Shown here: piece by piece, positions 56,010-64,000 of the stretch
Layout: each line of letters begins with the position of its first letter
Position numbering within the stretch: the first letter of the stretch is position 1
Source: Bradyrhizobium sp. dw_78
GTDB lineage: Bacteria; Pseudomonadota; Alphaproteobacteria; Rhizobiales; Xanthobacteraceae
Assembly (NCBI RefSeq): GCF_018449525.1
Contig: NZ_JAAVUS010000004.1
Location: 124,001-188,000 of the forward strand
Reading direction: 5' to 3'
Length of the DNA stretch: 64,000 nt
The notes under the pieces: generated by a model
Database searches by the model: none
Told to the model about the DNA's origin: nothing
Seen by the model: only the letters and a program-made list of their open reading frames with translations
Made by a program: the position numbers and the translations under genes

Positions 56010-58130
56010 TCAGCGCGCAAGGATCGCCAGCAGCAGCAGCGCCACGATGTTGGTGATCTTGATCATCGGGTTGACGGCAGGACCCGCCGTATCCTTGTAG
56101 GGATCGCCGACGGTATCGCCGGTGACCGCCGCCTTATGGGCGTCGGAGCCCTTGCCGCCGTAATGGCCGTCTTCGATGTATTTCTTGGCGTTGTCCCAGG
56201 CGCCGCCGCCCGAGGTCATCGAGATCGCCACGAACAGGCCGGTCACGATCACGCCCAACAGCATCGCCCCCACCGCCGAGAACGCGGCCGACTTGCCGGC
56301 CGCGCCGCCGCCGGCGATCACGTAGATCAGGAAGTAGACGACGATCGGCGACAACACCGGCAACAGCGACGGAATGATCATTTCCTTGATCGCGGCCTTG
56401 GTGAGCAAGTCGACCGCCTTGCCGTAATCGGGCTTGTCGGTGCCCTGCATGATGCCGGGCTTCTCGCGGAATTGACGCCGCACTTCCTCGACGATCGCGC
56501 CGGCCGCGCGGCCGACCGCGGTCATGCCCATCGCACCGAATAGATATGGCAGCAGGCCGCCGAACAAGAGGCCGACAACCACATAGGGATTGTTAAGCGA
56601 GAAGTCCGGATTGACGCCGGCAAAATAGGGATGGTTGGCAGAGTCTCCAATAAAGAATTTGAGATCCTGATTGTAGGCCGCAAACAGCACCAGCGCGCCA
56701 AGGCCGGCCGAGCCGATCGCGTAACCCTTGGTGACCGCCTTGGTGGTGTTGCCGACCGCGTCCAGCGCGTCGGTCGATTTGCGCACCTCCTTCGGCAGGC
56801 CGGCCATCTCGGCGATGCCGCCGGCGTTGTCGGTCACCGGGCCGAAGGCGTCGAGCGCGACGATCATGCCGGCCAGCGCCAGCATGGTTGTGGTCGCAAT
56901 CGCGATGCCGAACAGGCCGGCCAGGCTGTAGGTGACGAGGATGCCGGCGATGATGACGAGCGCCGGCAGGGCGGTCGATTCCATCGAGATCGCGAGGCCC
57001 TGGATCACGTTGGTACCGTGACCGGTGACCGAAGCGGCTGCGATCGACTTCACCGGGCGATAGTCGGTGCCGGTATAATATTCGGTGATCCAGATGATCA
57101 GGCCGGTGACCACGAGACCGACGACGCCGCACTCGAACAGCGCCATGCCGGTGTAGTCGACGCCGGCGAGCTTGTCGAAGCCGACCAGCCAGTAGATCGC
57201 GCCCGCGACACCCACGAGCGACAGGATGCCGGTTGCGATCAACCCCTTGTAGAGCGCCCCCATGATCGACTGGCTGGCGCCGAGCTTGACGAAGAAAGTG
57301 CCGATGATCGAGGTGATGATGCAGATGCCGCCGATCGCGAGCGGCAGCGTCATCATGTTGGCGAGCAGCGGCGATTTGGCGAAGAAGATCGCGGCAAGGA
57401 CCATGGTGGCGACCGCAGTCACCGCATAGGTCTCGAACAGGTCGGCCGCCATGCCGGCGCAATCGCCGACATTGTCGCCGACATTATCGGCGATGGTGGC
57501 CGGGTTGCGCGGATCGTCCTCGGGAATGCCGGCTTCGACCTTGCCGACGAGATCACCGCCGACGTCGGCGCCCTTGGTGAAAATGCCGCCGCCGAGGCGC
57601 GCGAAGATCGAAATCAGCGACGCGCCGAAGCCGAGCGCGACCATCGCGTCGACAACGGTGCGGCTGTTCGGCGGCAGATTCAGAATATGGGTGAGAACGG
57701 CGAAATAGATGGTGACGCCGAGCAGCGCCAGACCGGCGACGAGCATCCCGGTGATCGCACCGGCCTTGAACGCAAGCTCGAGCCCGCCCGCGAGCGACGT
57801 GATGGCGGCCTGCGCGGTGCGCACATTGGCGCGGACCGAGACGTTCATGCCGATGAAGCCGGCGGCGCCCGACAGGATCGCGCCGATCGCAAAGCCGATC
57901 GCGACCAGTGCGCCGAGGAAGTAGGCGAGCAGCGCGAAGATCACGATGCCGACCAGACCGATCGTGGTGTATTGGCGCTTGAGATAGGCCTGCGCGCCTT
58001 CGCGCACCGCCGCCGCAATTTCCTGCATTCGCGGACTGCCGGCGTCCGCTTTCAAAACCGATGTCGTGGCCCAGATCGCGTAAAGAATGGACAGCGCCCC
58101 GCAGAGCACAATCACCCATAATGCTGTCAT
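56010..58130 (-). CDS. hppA: Membrane-bound proton-translocating pyrophosphatase
   Basis: Couples hydrolysis of pyrophosphate to proton transport across the membrane. 706 aa with about 16 helices from ATG 58130 ([20 protein letters not shown]); the longer frame to 58193 is rejected. Substrate motifs: [20 protein letters not shown], then [20 protein letters not shown], and the C-terminal [14 protein letters not shown]. In the type-defining segment it reads [20 protein letters not shown], with Lys after NTT, which marks the potassium-independent class. Ended by the shared terminator with bamE. Confidence 0.96.
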   Translation of the reverse strand: MTALWVIVLCGALSILYAIWATTSVLKADAGSPRMQEIAAAVREGAQAYLKRQYTTIGLVGIVIFALLAYFLGALVAIGFAIGAILSGAAGFIGMNVSVRANVRTAQAAITSLAGGLELAFKAGAITGMLVAGLALLGVTIYFAVLTHILNLPPNSRTVVDAMVALGFGASLISIFARLGGGIFTKGADVGGDLVGKVEAGIPEDDPRNPATIADNVGDNVGDCAGMAADLFETYAVTAVATMVLAAIFFAKSPLLANMMTLPLAIGGICIITSIIGTFFVKLGASQSIMGALYKGLIATGILSLVGVAGAIYWLVGFDKLAGVDYTGMALFECGVVGLVVTGLIIWITEYYTGTDYRPVKSIAAASVTGHGTNVIQGLAISMESTALPALVIIAGILVTYSLAGLFGIAIATTTMLALAGMIVALDAFGPVTDNAGGIAEMAGLPKEVRKSTDALDAVGNTTKAVTKGYAIGSAGLGALVLFAAYNQDLKFFIGDSANHPYFAGVNPDFSLNNPYVVVGLLFGGLLPYLFGAMGMTAVGRAAGAIVEEVRRQFREKPGIMQGTDKPDYGKAVDLLTKAAIKEMIIPSLLPVLSPIVVYFLIYVIAGGGAAGKSAAFSAVGAMLLGVIVTGLFVAISMTSGGGAWDNAKKYIEDGHYGGKGSDAHKAAVTGDTVGDPYKDTAGPAVNPMIKITNIVALLLLAILAR

Positions 58131-58341
58131 GGAATTTGCCTCGGATCCCTGATGTTTTCCCCCGCGCCCTTCCCGCAACAGCGGTGAGCACATTTAATGG
58201 GGGCTTATCCGTCTATAAAGGGCGCCCCCAAATCGTGCGAAACCATGCCAAAATCACAACCACCGCGCAATGTGCGCCAAAGATTAAACCCATCGATTTT
58301 CGAAAGGTTCTGCCGAGGAGACTGCCGTTTTCGCCGGAATC

Positions 58342-59340
58342 CTAGAAATGACTGTAGGACAGGCGTTGCAGCGCCAATTCCTGGCCCTCGGCGTCGATAA
58401 ATCTCGCAGCCGCGGAGCCCGCTTGAATGACGCCGATCGAGGTCACCGGCACCGCCGCAACCGCAGCCGCCCGGACGAAGGCCTCAAAACGGCTCTCCGG
58501 GATCGCGCATAAAATCTCGTAATCATCCCCGCCGGTGATCAGGGCTTCAACGCCGACGATGCCGCGCGCGAGCAAGCCGGCCGCAGGAACCGATAACGGG
58601 ATATCGACGACGTTGACGGCTGCCGACACGCCGGACGCCTCGCAGAGCTTGGCGAGATCGCCGGCAAGACCGTCGGAGACGTCCATCGCCGCGGTGGCGA
58701 AATCACGGACGGCGTTCGCCAGGGCGTTGCGCGGCTGCGGCACGCGATAACGCCCGGCGAGCATTTCATGGGCGGCTGCGTCGCCGGCAAGCGCGGTGGC
58801 AACCGGACCGCCTTTCAGAACCGCGAGCCCCAGCGCAGCGTCCCCAATTGTGCCCGTCACCACGACACGGTCGCCGGGCTGCGCGCCGCTGCGATGCACC
58901 ATCCGGTCCGGTGCGATGCGTCCAAACGCGGTCACCGAGATCATCAACGGACCCGGCGTGGAAACCGTATCGCCGCCAAGCAGCGGACAGCCGAATTGCC
59001 GCGCGTCCTCGCCGAGTGCCGAGGCAAAGGAACTGAGCCAGGCTTCATCGGCCGCGCGCAACGCCAGCGTCAGCACAAAGCCCGCCGGCGCAGCGCCCTT
59101 CGCCGCGAGATCCGAGAGATTGACCCGCAGCGCCTTGCGCGCCAGCGTGCCGGGCGGATCGCCCGGCAGGAAATGAACGCCTTCTATAATGGCGTCCGTC
59201 GTTACCACGATATCGTCGTCTGATGCCTTCAGCGCCGCCGCATCGTCATTGAGTGCGAACGCGCCGGGATCGGTCGCAATCGGCTTGAAATAGCGCGCGA
59301 TCAGCGAGTCTTCGCCGGATGCGTGCCGCACGCTAGCCAC
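58342..59340 (-). CDS. thiL: Thiamine-monophosphate kinase
   Basis: Phosphorylates thiamine phosphate to thiamine pyrophosphate, the last step of the pathway. 332 aa of the AIR-synthase-like fold: DDAAALKASDDDIVVTTDAI, IIEGVHFLPGDPPGTLARKA, LRVNLSDLAAKGAAPAGFVL, GGDTVSTPGPLMISVTAFG and MDVSDGLAGDLAKLCEASGV. GTG start at 59340 lies 8 bp inside nusB, so translation is coupled. Last gene of the glyA-nrdR-ribDEH-nusB-thiL cluster. Confidence 0.96.
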   Translation of the reverse strand: MASVRHASGEDSLIARYFKPIATDPGAFALNDDAAALKASDDDIVVTTDAIIEGVHFLPGDPPGTLARKALRVNLSDLAAKGAAPAGFVLTLALRAADEAWLSSFASALGEDARQFGCPLLGGDTVSTPGPLMISVTAFGRIAPDRMVHRSGAQPGDRVVVTGTIGDAALGLAVLKGGPVATALAGDAAAHEMLAGRYRVPQPRNALANAVRDFATAAMDVSDGLAGDLAKLCEASGVSAAVNVVDIPLSVPAAGLLARGIVGVEALITGGDDYEILCAIPESRFEAFVRAAAVAAVPVTSIGVIQAGSAAARFIDAEGQELALQRLSYSHF

Positions 59341-59830
59341 GAACGAACTCGTCGGCGCGGAACTGGCGTGCGATCTGGTCGAGCACCGCGTTCACCATGC
59401 CGGTCTCGTCCTTTTCGACGAAGGCGTGCGCGACATCGACATATTCGGATACGACGACGCGTGCGGGAACATCCTTGCGATGCTCCAGTTCATATGAACC
59501 GGCGCGCAGGACCGCACGCAGGATGGCGTCGATCCGCTTCAGCGGCCAGCCTTTGGAGAGCGCCTCGTCGATCAACGGATCGAGCTTGGTCTGATCGCGC
59601 ACCACGCCGGAGACGACGTCGCGGAAGAACGCCGCCTCCGCCGGCAGGTATGTGTCGCCTTCGACCTCGTTGCCGAGCCAATGGCTTTCGAATTCGGCGA
59701 AGATGTCGTTGAGGCCGGCGCCTGCAATATCCATCTGATACAGCGCCTGCACCGCCGCGAGCCGCGCGGCGCCGCGCCGGTTGGCCTTCTTTTCCGGGGC
59801 TTTCACAGCTTTGTTCGGGTTATCGGCCAT
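59333..59830 (-). CDS. nusB: Transcription antitermination protein NusB
   Basis: An RNA-binding protein that with NusE (S10) promotes antitermination on rRNA operons. 165 aa all-helical: RGAARLAAVQALYQMDIAGA (about 19-38), FRDVVSGVVRDQTKLDPLID, LPLKRIDAILRAVLRAG-type helix (here WPLKRIDAILRAVLRAGSYE) and VVVSEYVDVAHAFVEKDETG, then MVNAVLDQIAR. 2 bp after ribH and overlapping thiL by 8 bp. Confidence 0.96.
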   Translation of the reverse strand: MADNPNKAVKAPEKKANRRGAARLAAVQALYQMDIAGAGLNDIFAEFESHWLGNEVEGDTYLPAEAAFFRDVVSGVVRDQTKLDPLIDEALSKGWPLKRIDAILRAVLRAGSYELEHRKDVPARVVVSEYVDVAHAFVEKDETGMVNAVLDQIARQFRADEFVRG

Positions 59831-59832
59831 GA

Positions 59833-60324
59833 TCAGGTCTTTGCCAGCCGGCGCTTGATCCGCAGCATCGCCAGCGCCGCCCGCGCCGCGTCGCCGCCCT
59901 TGTCGAGTTCGCTGGCGCGCGCCCTCGCCCAGGCCTGCGCGTCGGTGTTGACGGTGATGATGCCGTTGCCGAGCGGAATTTTCCGGGCTACCGCCAGGTC
60001 CATCAGCGCACGCGAGGACTCCATCGAGACAATCTCGAAATGGATGGTGTCGCCGCGCACCACGCAGCCCAGCGCGATCACGGCGTCATAAGGCTTGCCG
60101 CGGCCCGCGGCCGCATCGAGCGCGATCGCCACCGCCGCCGGAATTTCGAGCGCGCCGGGAACCGTGATCACGTCATGGGTGAGGCCCGCGGCTTTCAGTT
60201 CCGAGACCGCGCCTTCCATCAGGGCATCCTGGATGTCGTCATAGAAGCGCGCCTCGACGATCAGCGCGCGCGCGCCTGAAATGTCGGTCTGGTCTTTTAA
60301 CGGTGCGCGCCGTGCGTCTGCCAT
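59833..60324 (-). CDS. ribH: 6,7-dimethyl-8-ribityllumazine synthase
   Basis: Condenses the ribityl-pyrimidine with dihydroxybutanone phosphate in riboflavin synthesis. 163 aa from ATG 60324 ([20 protein letters not shown]). Conserved stretches: [60 protein letters not shown] and [19 protein letters not shown]. The gap of 124 bp to ribE holds a palindromic repeat, which makes a separate promoter or attenuated read-through possible. Confidence 0.96.
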   Translation of the reverse strand: MADARRAPLKDQTDISGARALIVEARFYDDIQDALMEGAVSELKAAGLTHDVITVPGALEIPAAVAIALDAAAGRGKPYDAVIALGCVVRGDTIHFEIVSMESSRALMDLAVARKIPLGNGIITVNTDAQAWARARASELDKGGDAARAALAMLRIKRRLAKT

Positions 60325-60342
60325 CAATTGTTATCCAAAAAC

Positions 60343-60414
60343 GTCATTGCCGGGCTCGACCCGGCAATCCATCTTGTTAAGAGGATGGATACGCGGGTCA
60401 AGCCCGCGTATGAC
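60343..60414. repeat. Palindromic repeat, family 4, inside the riboflavin cluster
   Basis: Outer GTCAT/ATGAC (60343-60347, 60410-60414) encloses TTGCCGGG/CCCGGCAA (60347-60354, 60360-60367), CCATC/GATGG and TACGCGGG/CCCGCGTA (60390-60397, 60403-60410), so three stems in a row. It has the look of a dispersed repeat known from the same bacterial group. It lies 34 bp after the ribE stop and 19 bp before the ribH start. Confidence 0.8.
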
Positions 60415-60448
60415 ACATTTATTGTCCAAGCCTATTTCTATTCCAAAC

Positions 60449-61057
60449 CTACTTCATTTCCGACAGCCGCGCGGCGTAGCGCGCCATCAGATCGACCTCG
60501 ATATTGACCTCACCGCCGGCACGCCAGCCACCGAGCATCGTGACATTGAGCGTATGCGGAATGATCAGCACCGAAAACACCACGTCTTCGACCGTATTCA
60601 CGGTCAGCGACACGCCGTCCAGCGTGATCGAGCCCTTGATCGCGACGAAACGCGCCAGTTCGCGCGTGGTTCGCAGCTCGAACCGCGCCATGTCGGTCAG
60701 ATCGTCGCGCCGGACGATGGTGGCAATGCCATCGGCGTGACCGGCGACGATATGGCCGCCCAGTTCGTCGCCGATCTTCAGCGCCCGCTCGAGATTGAGC
60801 CGGGTGCCGGCCTGCCAGTGCCTGGCGGTGGTCATGGCGAGCGTTTCGGCGGCGGCATCGACCTCGAACCAGGTCCTGCCCTGCTCGACGCCCGAGGCAA
60901 CCACGGTCAGGCAAACGCCGTTGCAGGCGATCGAGGCGCCATCCGCGATGGTGGCGCGATCGTAACGGCAGGCGATGCGCATCCGGTGCAACTGGCCCTG
61001 CCGCGTTGGCGTCAAGGCGGTGATCTCGCCGATATCGGTGACAATGCCGGTAAACAT
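60449..61057 (-). CDS. ribE: Riboflavin synthase (alpha chain)
   Basis: Dismutates two lumazine molecules to riboflavin. 202 aa made of two similar barrels: [15 protein letters not shown] at the N-terminus (first repeat), IADGASIACNGVCLTV and FEVDAAAETLAMTT; second repeat GGHIVAGHADGIATIVRRDD, GSITLDGVSLTVN and LIPHTLNVTML. The ATG overlaps the ribD stop by 1 bp (TAATG). Confidence 0.96.
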   Translation of the reverse strand: MFTGIVTDIGEITALTPTRQGQLHRMRIACRYDRATIADGASIACNGVCLTVVASGVEQGRTWFEVDAAAETLAMTTARHWQAGTRLNLERALKIGDELGGHIVAGHADGIATIVRRDDLTDMARFELRTTRELARFVAIKGSITLDGVSLTVNTVEDVVFSVLIIPHTLNVTMLGGWRAGGEVNIEVDLMARYAARLSEMK

Positions 61058-62211
61058 TAGGCGCGCCCGTAGATGGTCAATGTATCCTCATCCAGCTTTT
61101 CGCTAGCACGAACCCGAAACGCCGGCGACTGGGTGACGGCCGTGAGCGGCAATGCGTCCAGCGCGGCGATGCCGTCGGCGCCGATCGCCCGAGGCCCGCG
61201 CAGCAGCCAGAACTCATCGGCGAGGCCAGCGGCGACAAAGGACGACGCGACCCTGGCGCCGGCTTCCACCAGCAACCGCGTAATACCTTTCTCGGCCAAC
61301 GCGCTCAGCACGGCTGCGAGATCGAGCCCGGGCGGCGATGCGCTCGTGGCGGCAATGCGGATTATTTGAGCGCCGGCCGCGCCAAGTTTGGCGGCGGCGG
61401 GGGCTTCGGCGAGTTCCGACGTCATGACCCATAGCGGTATCTCGCGCGCGGAATGCACGAGCTTGCTGGTGCCCGGCAGGCGCAGCGCGCGATCCAGCAC
61501 CACCCGCACCGGCGAGCGCGCTTCCATGCCCGGCAGGCGGCAGGTCAGAAGCGGATCGTCGGCCAGCACGGTTCCAATGCCGGTCAGAACGGCGTCGCAT
61601 TGCGCGCGCAACAGATGCACCCGCGCCCGCGCGGTTTCGCCGGTGACGGCGACCGGCCTGCCACCGGCGGCACCGATCCTGTCGTCTTGCGACACCGCGA
61701 GCTTCAGGATGACATGGGGGCGCTTGTCGCGGATGCGCCGGAAATGCCCGGCATGATCATGCGCCGCCTCGGCCGCACCGAGCCCGATATCGACCGCGAT
61801 GCCGGCGGCGCGCAGCCGGGCATGGCCTTGCCCGGCCACTTCCGGATTGGGGTCTTCGATCGCGGAGACCACGCGCGCGATACCGGCTGAGATGATGGCG
61901 TCGACGCAAGGCGGCGATTTGCCGAAATGCGAGCACGGCTCCAGCGTCACATAGAGCGTGGCGCCGCGCGCGGCCTCGCCGGCGCGCTTGAGCGCCTCCG
62001 GCTCGGCATGGGGACGGCCGCCAGGTTGAGTCCAGCCGCGACCGACGATGATACCGTCCTTGACCACGACCGCGCCGACGGCGGGATTGGGCCAGGTCCG
62101 CCCCTGCCCGCGCCGGCCCAGCGTCAGCGCAAGCTGCATGAAACGCTGGTCGGCGGCTTTCGGCGGCCTGGATTTTTCCGCGAGCCGGTCTTCCGGGATG
62201 CGGAAGATCAT
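61057..62211 (-). CDS. ribD: Bifunctional riboflavin deaminase/reductase
   Basis: Two steps of riboflavin synthesis: pyrimidine deamination then sugar reduction. 384 aa from ATG 62211 ([20 protein letters not shown]), which overlaps the nrdR stop by 4 bp (ATGA). The deaminase zinc site is [20 protein letters not shown] followed by [20 protein letters not shown]. The reductase part has [40 protein letters not shown] and [20 protein letters not shown]. The open frame upstream to 62700 overlaps nrdR and is rejected. Confidence 0.96.
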   Translation of the reverse strand: MIFRIPEDRLAEKSRPPKAADQRFMQLALTLGRRGQGRTWPNPAVGAVVVKDGIIVGRGWTQPGGRPHAEPEALKRAGEAARGATLYVTLEPCSHFGKSPPCVDAIISAGIARVVSAIEDPNPEVAGQGHARLRAAGIAVDIGLGAAEAAHDHAGHFRRIRDKRPHVILKLAVSQDDRIGAAGGRPVAVTGETARARVHLLRAQCDAVLTGIGTVLADDPLLTCRLPGMEARSPVRVVLDRALRLPGTSKLVHSAREIPLWVMTSELAEAPAAAKLGAAGAQIIRIAATSASPPGLDLAAVLSALAEKGITRLLVEAGARVASSFVAAGLADEFWLLRGPRAIGADGIAALDALPLTAVTQSPAFRVRASEKLDEDTLTIYGRA

Positions 62212-62690
62212 TTGCGCAACAGGACCGGCCGCTGGTCTTCCTCGCCGGAGAGTTCGCCGAGCACGGTTTCGAAATCCTTTGCCTCGCGAAAATTGCGATA
62301 AACGGAAGCGAAGCGGACATAGGCGACGTCGTCGAGCTGGCGCAGATGCTCCATCACGATTTCGCCGATCGCCTCCGACGAGATCTCGGCCTCGCCGCCG
62401 CTCTCGAGCTCGCGCACGATCGTCGAGACCATCCTCTCGACCCGCTCGGAATCGACCGGCCGCTTGCGCAGGGAGATTTGCAGCGAGCGCACCAGCTTGT
62501 CGCGGTCGAACGGGACGCGGCGGCCGTTGCGCTTGATCACGGTGAGCTCGCGCAATTGCACGCGCTCGAAGGTGGTGAAGCGGAAATTGCACGCGATGCA
62601 GACGCGCCGGCGCCGGATGACGGAAGAGTCCTCGGTCGGACGCGAGTCCTTCACCTGCGTATCGAGGCTGTTGCAACTCGGACAGCGCAT
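62208..62690 (-). CDS. nrdR: Transcriptional repressor NrdR
   Basis: A zinc and ATP/dATP-binding repressor of ribonucleotide reductase genes. 160 aa: N-terminal zinc ribbon [20 protein letters not shown] with C3, C6 and the CIAC pair (about 31-34), then the ATP-cone domain [20 protein letters not shown] and [20 protein letters not shown]. Located 14 bp after glyA, the usual position in Rhizobiales. Confidence 0.97.
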   Translation of the reverse strand: MRCPSCNSLDTQVKDSRPTEDSSVIRRRRVCIACNFRFTTFERVQLRELTVIKRNGRRVPFDRDKLVRSLQISLRKRPVDSERVERMVSTIVRELESGGEAEISSEAIGEIVMEHLRQLDDVAYVRFASVYRNFREAKDFETVLGELSGEEDQRPVLLRK

Positions 62691-62704
62691 CCGGCGTCAC
62701 CCCT

Positions 62705-64000
62705 TCACTGATAGATCGGGAAGCGGTCGGTGAGCGCCTTGACCCGTTCCTTGATCGCAGCCTCGACCAGCGGCGCCTGCCCGTCCTGCGATTGCGAAAT
62801 CGCGTTGAGCACTTCGGCGATCATGCCGGCCACCTGCTTGAATTCGGCGACGCCGAAACCGCGCGTGGTCGCGGCCGGCGCTCCCAGACGCAGGCCCGAG
62901 GTGACGAACGGCTTTTCCGGATCGAAGGGAATGCCGTTCTTGTTGCAGGTGATGGCGGCGCGCACCAGCGCCTTTTCCGAGACGTTGCCCTTCAGGCCCT
63001 TCGGCCTGAGGTCCACCAGCATCAAATGGTTGTCAGTGCCGCCCGACACAATGTCGAAGCCCTGGGCGCGCATCGCTTCCGCCAGCGCCTTGGCATTCTC
63101 GACCACATTCTTGGCGTAGATTTTGAACTCTGGGCGCAGCGCTTCGGCGAATGCGACCGCCTTGGCCGCGATCACATGCATCAAGGGTCCGCCTTGCATG
63201 CCCGGGAAGATCGCCGAATTCAGCTTCTTGGCCAGCGCCTCATCGTTGCAGAGAATGAGCCCGCCACGGGGGCCGCGCAGCGACTTGTGCGTGGTGGTGG
63301 TGGTGACATGGGCGTGCGGCACCGGCGAGGCGTGGACGCCGCCGGCGACGAGCCCCGCGAAATGCGCCATGTCGACCAGGAAATAGGCCCCGACACTGTC
63401 GGCGATTTCGCGGAAGCGCTTGAAATCCCAGGCGCGCGAATAGGCCGATCCGCCGGCGATGATCAGCTTCGGCTTGACCTGTTCGGCCTGCTTCGCCACC
63501 GCATCCATGTCGATGATCTGGTCCTCGCGCCGCACCGTATAGTGCGAGGCCTTGAACCATTTGCCGGACATGTTGACGGGCGAACCGTGGGTGAGATGGC
63601 CGCCGGCGGCGAGATCGAGACCCATGAAGGTATCGCCGGGTTGCAGCAGCGCCAGGAATACCGCCTGGTTCATCTGACTGCCGGAATTGGGCTGCACATT
63701 GGCGAATTGTGCGCCGAACAATTTCTTGGCGCGATCGATCGCCAGCGTCTCCACCACGTCGACCCATTCACAGCCGCCGTAATAACGGTGGCCCGGATAG
63801 CCCTCGGCGTATTTGTTGGTCAGCACCGAACCCTGCGCTTCCAGCACCGCGCGGCTGACGATGTTCTCCGAAGCGATCAGTTCGATCTCGTGCCGCTCCC
63901 GGCCCAGTTCGCCCTTGATCGCAGCCGCGATCTCGGGATCGGCTTCGTTAAGCGGGGCGGTAAAGAACGAGTCGGGCGCTGAAGTGGTTTTGACACTGGC
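62705..64000 (-). CDS. glyA: Serine hydroxymethyltransferase (partial, N-terminus beyond window)
   Basis: A PLP enzyme interconverting serine and glycine with tetrahydrofolate. The frame is open to the right edge; only the first few codons are missing, and it enters reading [20 protein letters not shown]. Family landmarks: [49 protein letters not shown], the PLP lysine in [14 protein letters not shown] and [13 protein letters not shown]. About 432 residues are visible, near full length. It is the first known gene of the cluster; its start lies outside the window. Confidence 0.96.
   Translation of the reverse strand, partial: ASVKTTSAPDSFFTAPLNEADPEIAAAIKGELGRERHEIELIASENIVSRAVLEAQGSVLTNKYAEGYPGHRYYGGCEWVDVVETLAIDRAKKLFGAQFANVQPNSGSQMNQAVFLALLQPGDTFMGLDLAAGGHLTHGSPVNMSGKWFKASHYTVRREDQIIDMDAVAKQAEQVKPKLIIAGGSAYSRAWDFKRFREIADSVGAYFLVDMAHFAGLVAGGVHASPVPHAHVTTTTTHKSLRGPRGGLILCNDEALAKKLNSAIFPGMQGGPLMHVIAAKAVAFAEALRPEFKIYAKNVVENAKALAEAMRAQGFDIVSGGTDNHLMLVDLRPKGLKGNVSEKALVRAAITCNKNGIPFDPEKPFVTSGLRLGAPAATTRGFGVAEFKQVAGMIAEVLNAISQSQDGQAPLVEAAIKERVKALTDRFPIYQ

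Overview
The window is a high-GC chromosomal segment from an alphaproteobacterium of the Bradyrhizobium/Rhodopseudomonas group (Nitrobacteraceae). This assignment is an inference. It rests on the gene families and gene orders seen (nuoABCD, lon-clpX-clpP-tig, sigma-54-type glnB-glnA, rplM-rpsI, ihfA-fabH-plsX, glyA-nrdR-ribDEH-nusB-thiL, GcrA, several small rhizobial orphan proteins) and on families of interspersed palindromic repeats remembered from those genomes. No phage, insertion sequence, CRISPR array or rRNA was seen. Both ends cut genes: nuoD on the left, glyA on the right.

Layout. 1-2.6 kb: start of the complex I operon (minus strand). 2.8-10 kb: a solitary TRAP solute-binding protein, HU, peptidase T, a methyltransferase, a cold-shock protein, a PilZ protein, tRNA-Asp and tRNA-Val, and several small orphans. 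10-17 kb: protein quality control (Lon, ClpX, ClpP, trigger factor). 17.7-22 kb: an orphan PEP-CTERM surface protein, tRNA-Leu, a copper-oxidase-fold protein lacking most copper ligands, and the NAD(P)H-hydrate repair enzyme. 22-24 kb: nitrogen control (glnB-glnA behind a well-spaced sigma-54 promoter). 24-34 kb: class I amidotransferase-like hydrolase, AI-2E-type permease, diguanylate cyclase, S9/L13, thioesterase, crotonase, CoA-binding protein, O-acetylhomoserine sulfhydrylase. 34-36 kb: iron permease, heme A synthase. 36-46 kb: an exopolysaccharide locus (deacetylase-like, FemAB/GNAT-like, Wzz-type co-polymerase, glycosyltransferase, initiating sugar-phosphate transferase, Wzy-like polymerase). 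46-51 kb: ElyC-like protein, RHH-like and GcrA regulators, EF-hand protein, tRNA-Pro. 51-56 kb: MerR-ihfA-fabH-plsX-DUF177-UQCC on the minus strand, with bamE divergent. 56-64 kb: proton pyrophosphatase, then the glyA-to-thiL cofactor operon.

Most of this is housekeeping. The less ordinary content is: (i) palindromic repeats, several of which supply or abut the stop codon of the neighbouring gene; (ii) three proteins that keep a fold but lack catalytic or metal ligands (a NodB-like deacetylase, a BY-kinase-like domain fused to a Wzz protein, and the copper-oxidase-like protein), two of them in the polysaccharide locus; (iii) an orphan PEP-CTERM gene bracketed by two near-identical hairpins; (iv) an intrinsic terminator with no gene in front of it. 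I found no clear undescribed multi-gene system. Start sites, promoters and all functional calls come from reading the sequence by eye, without database searches.
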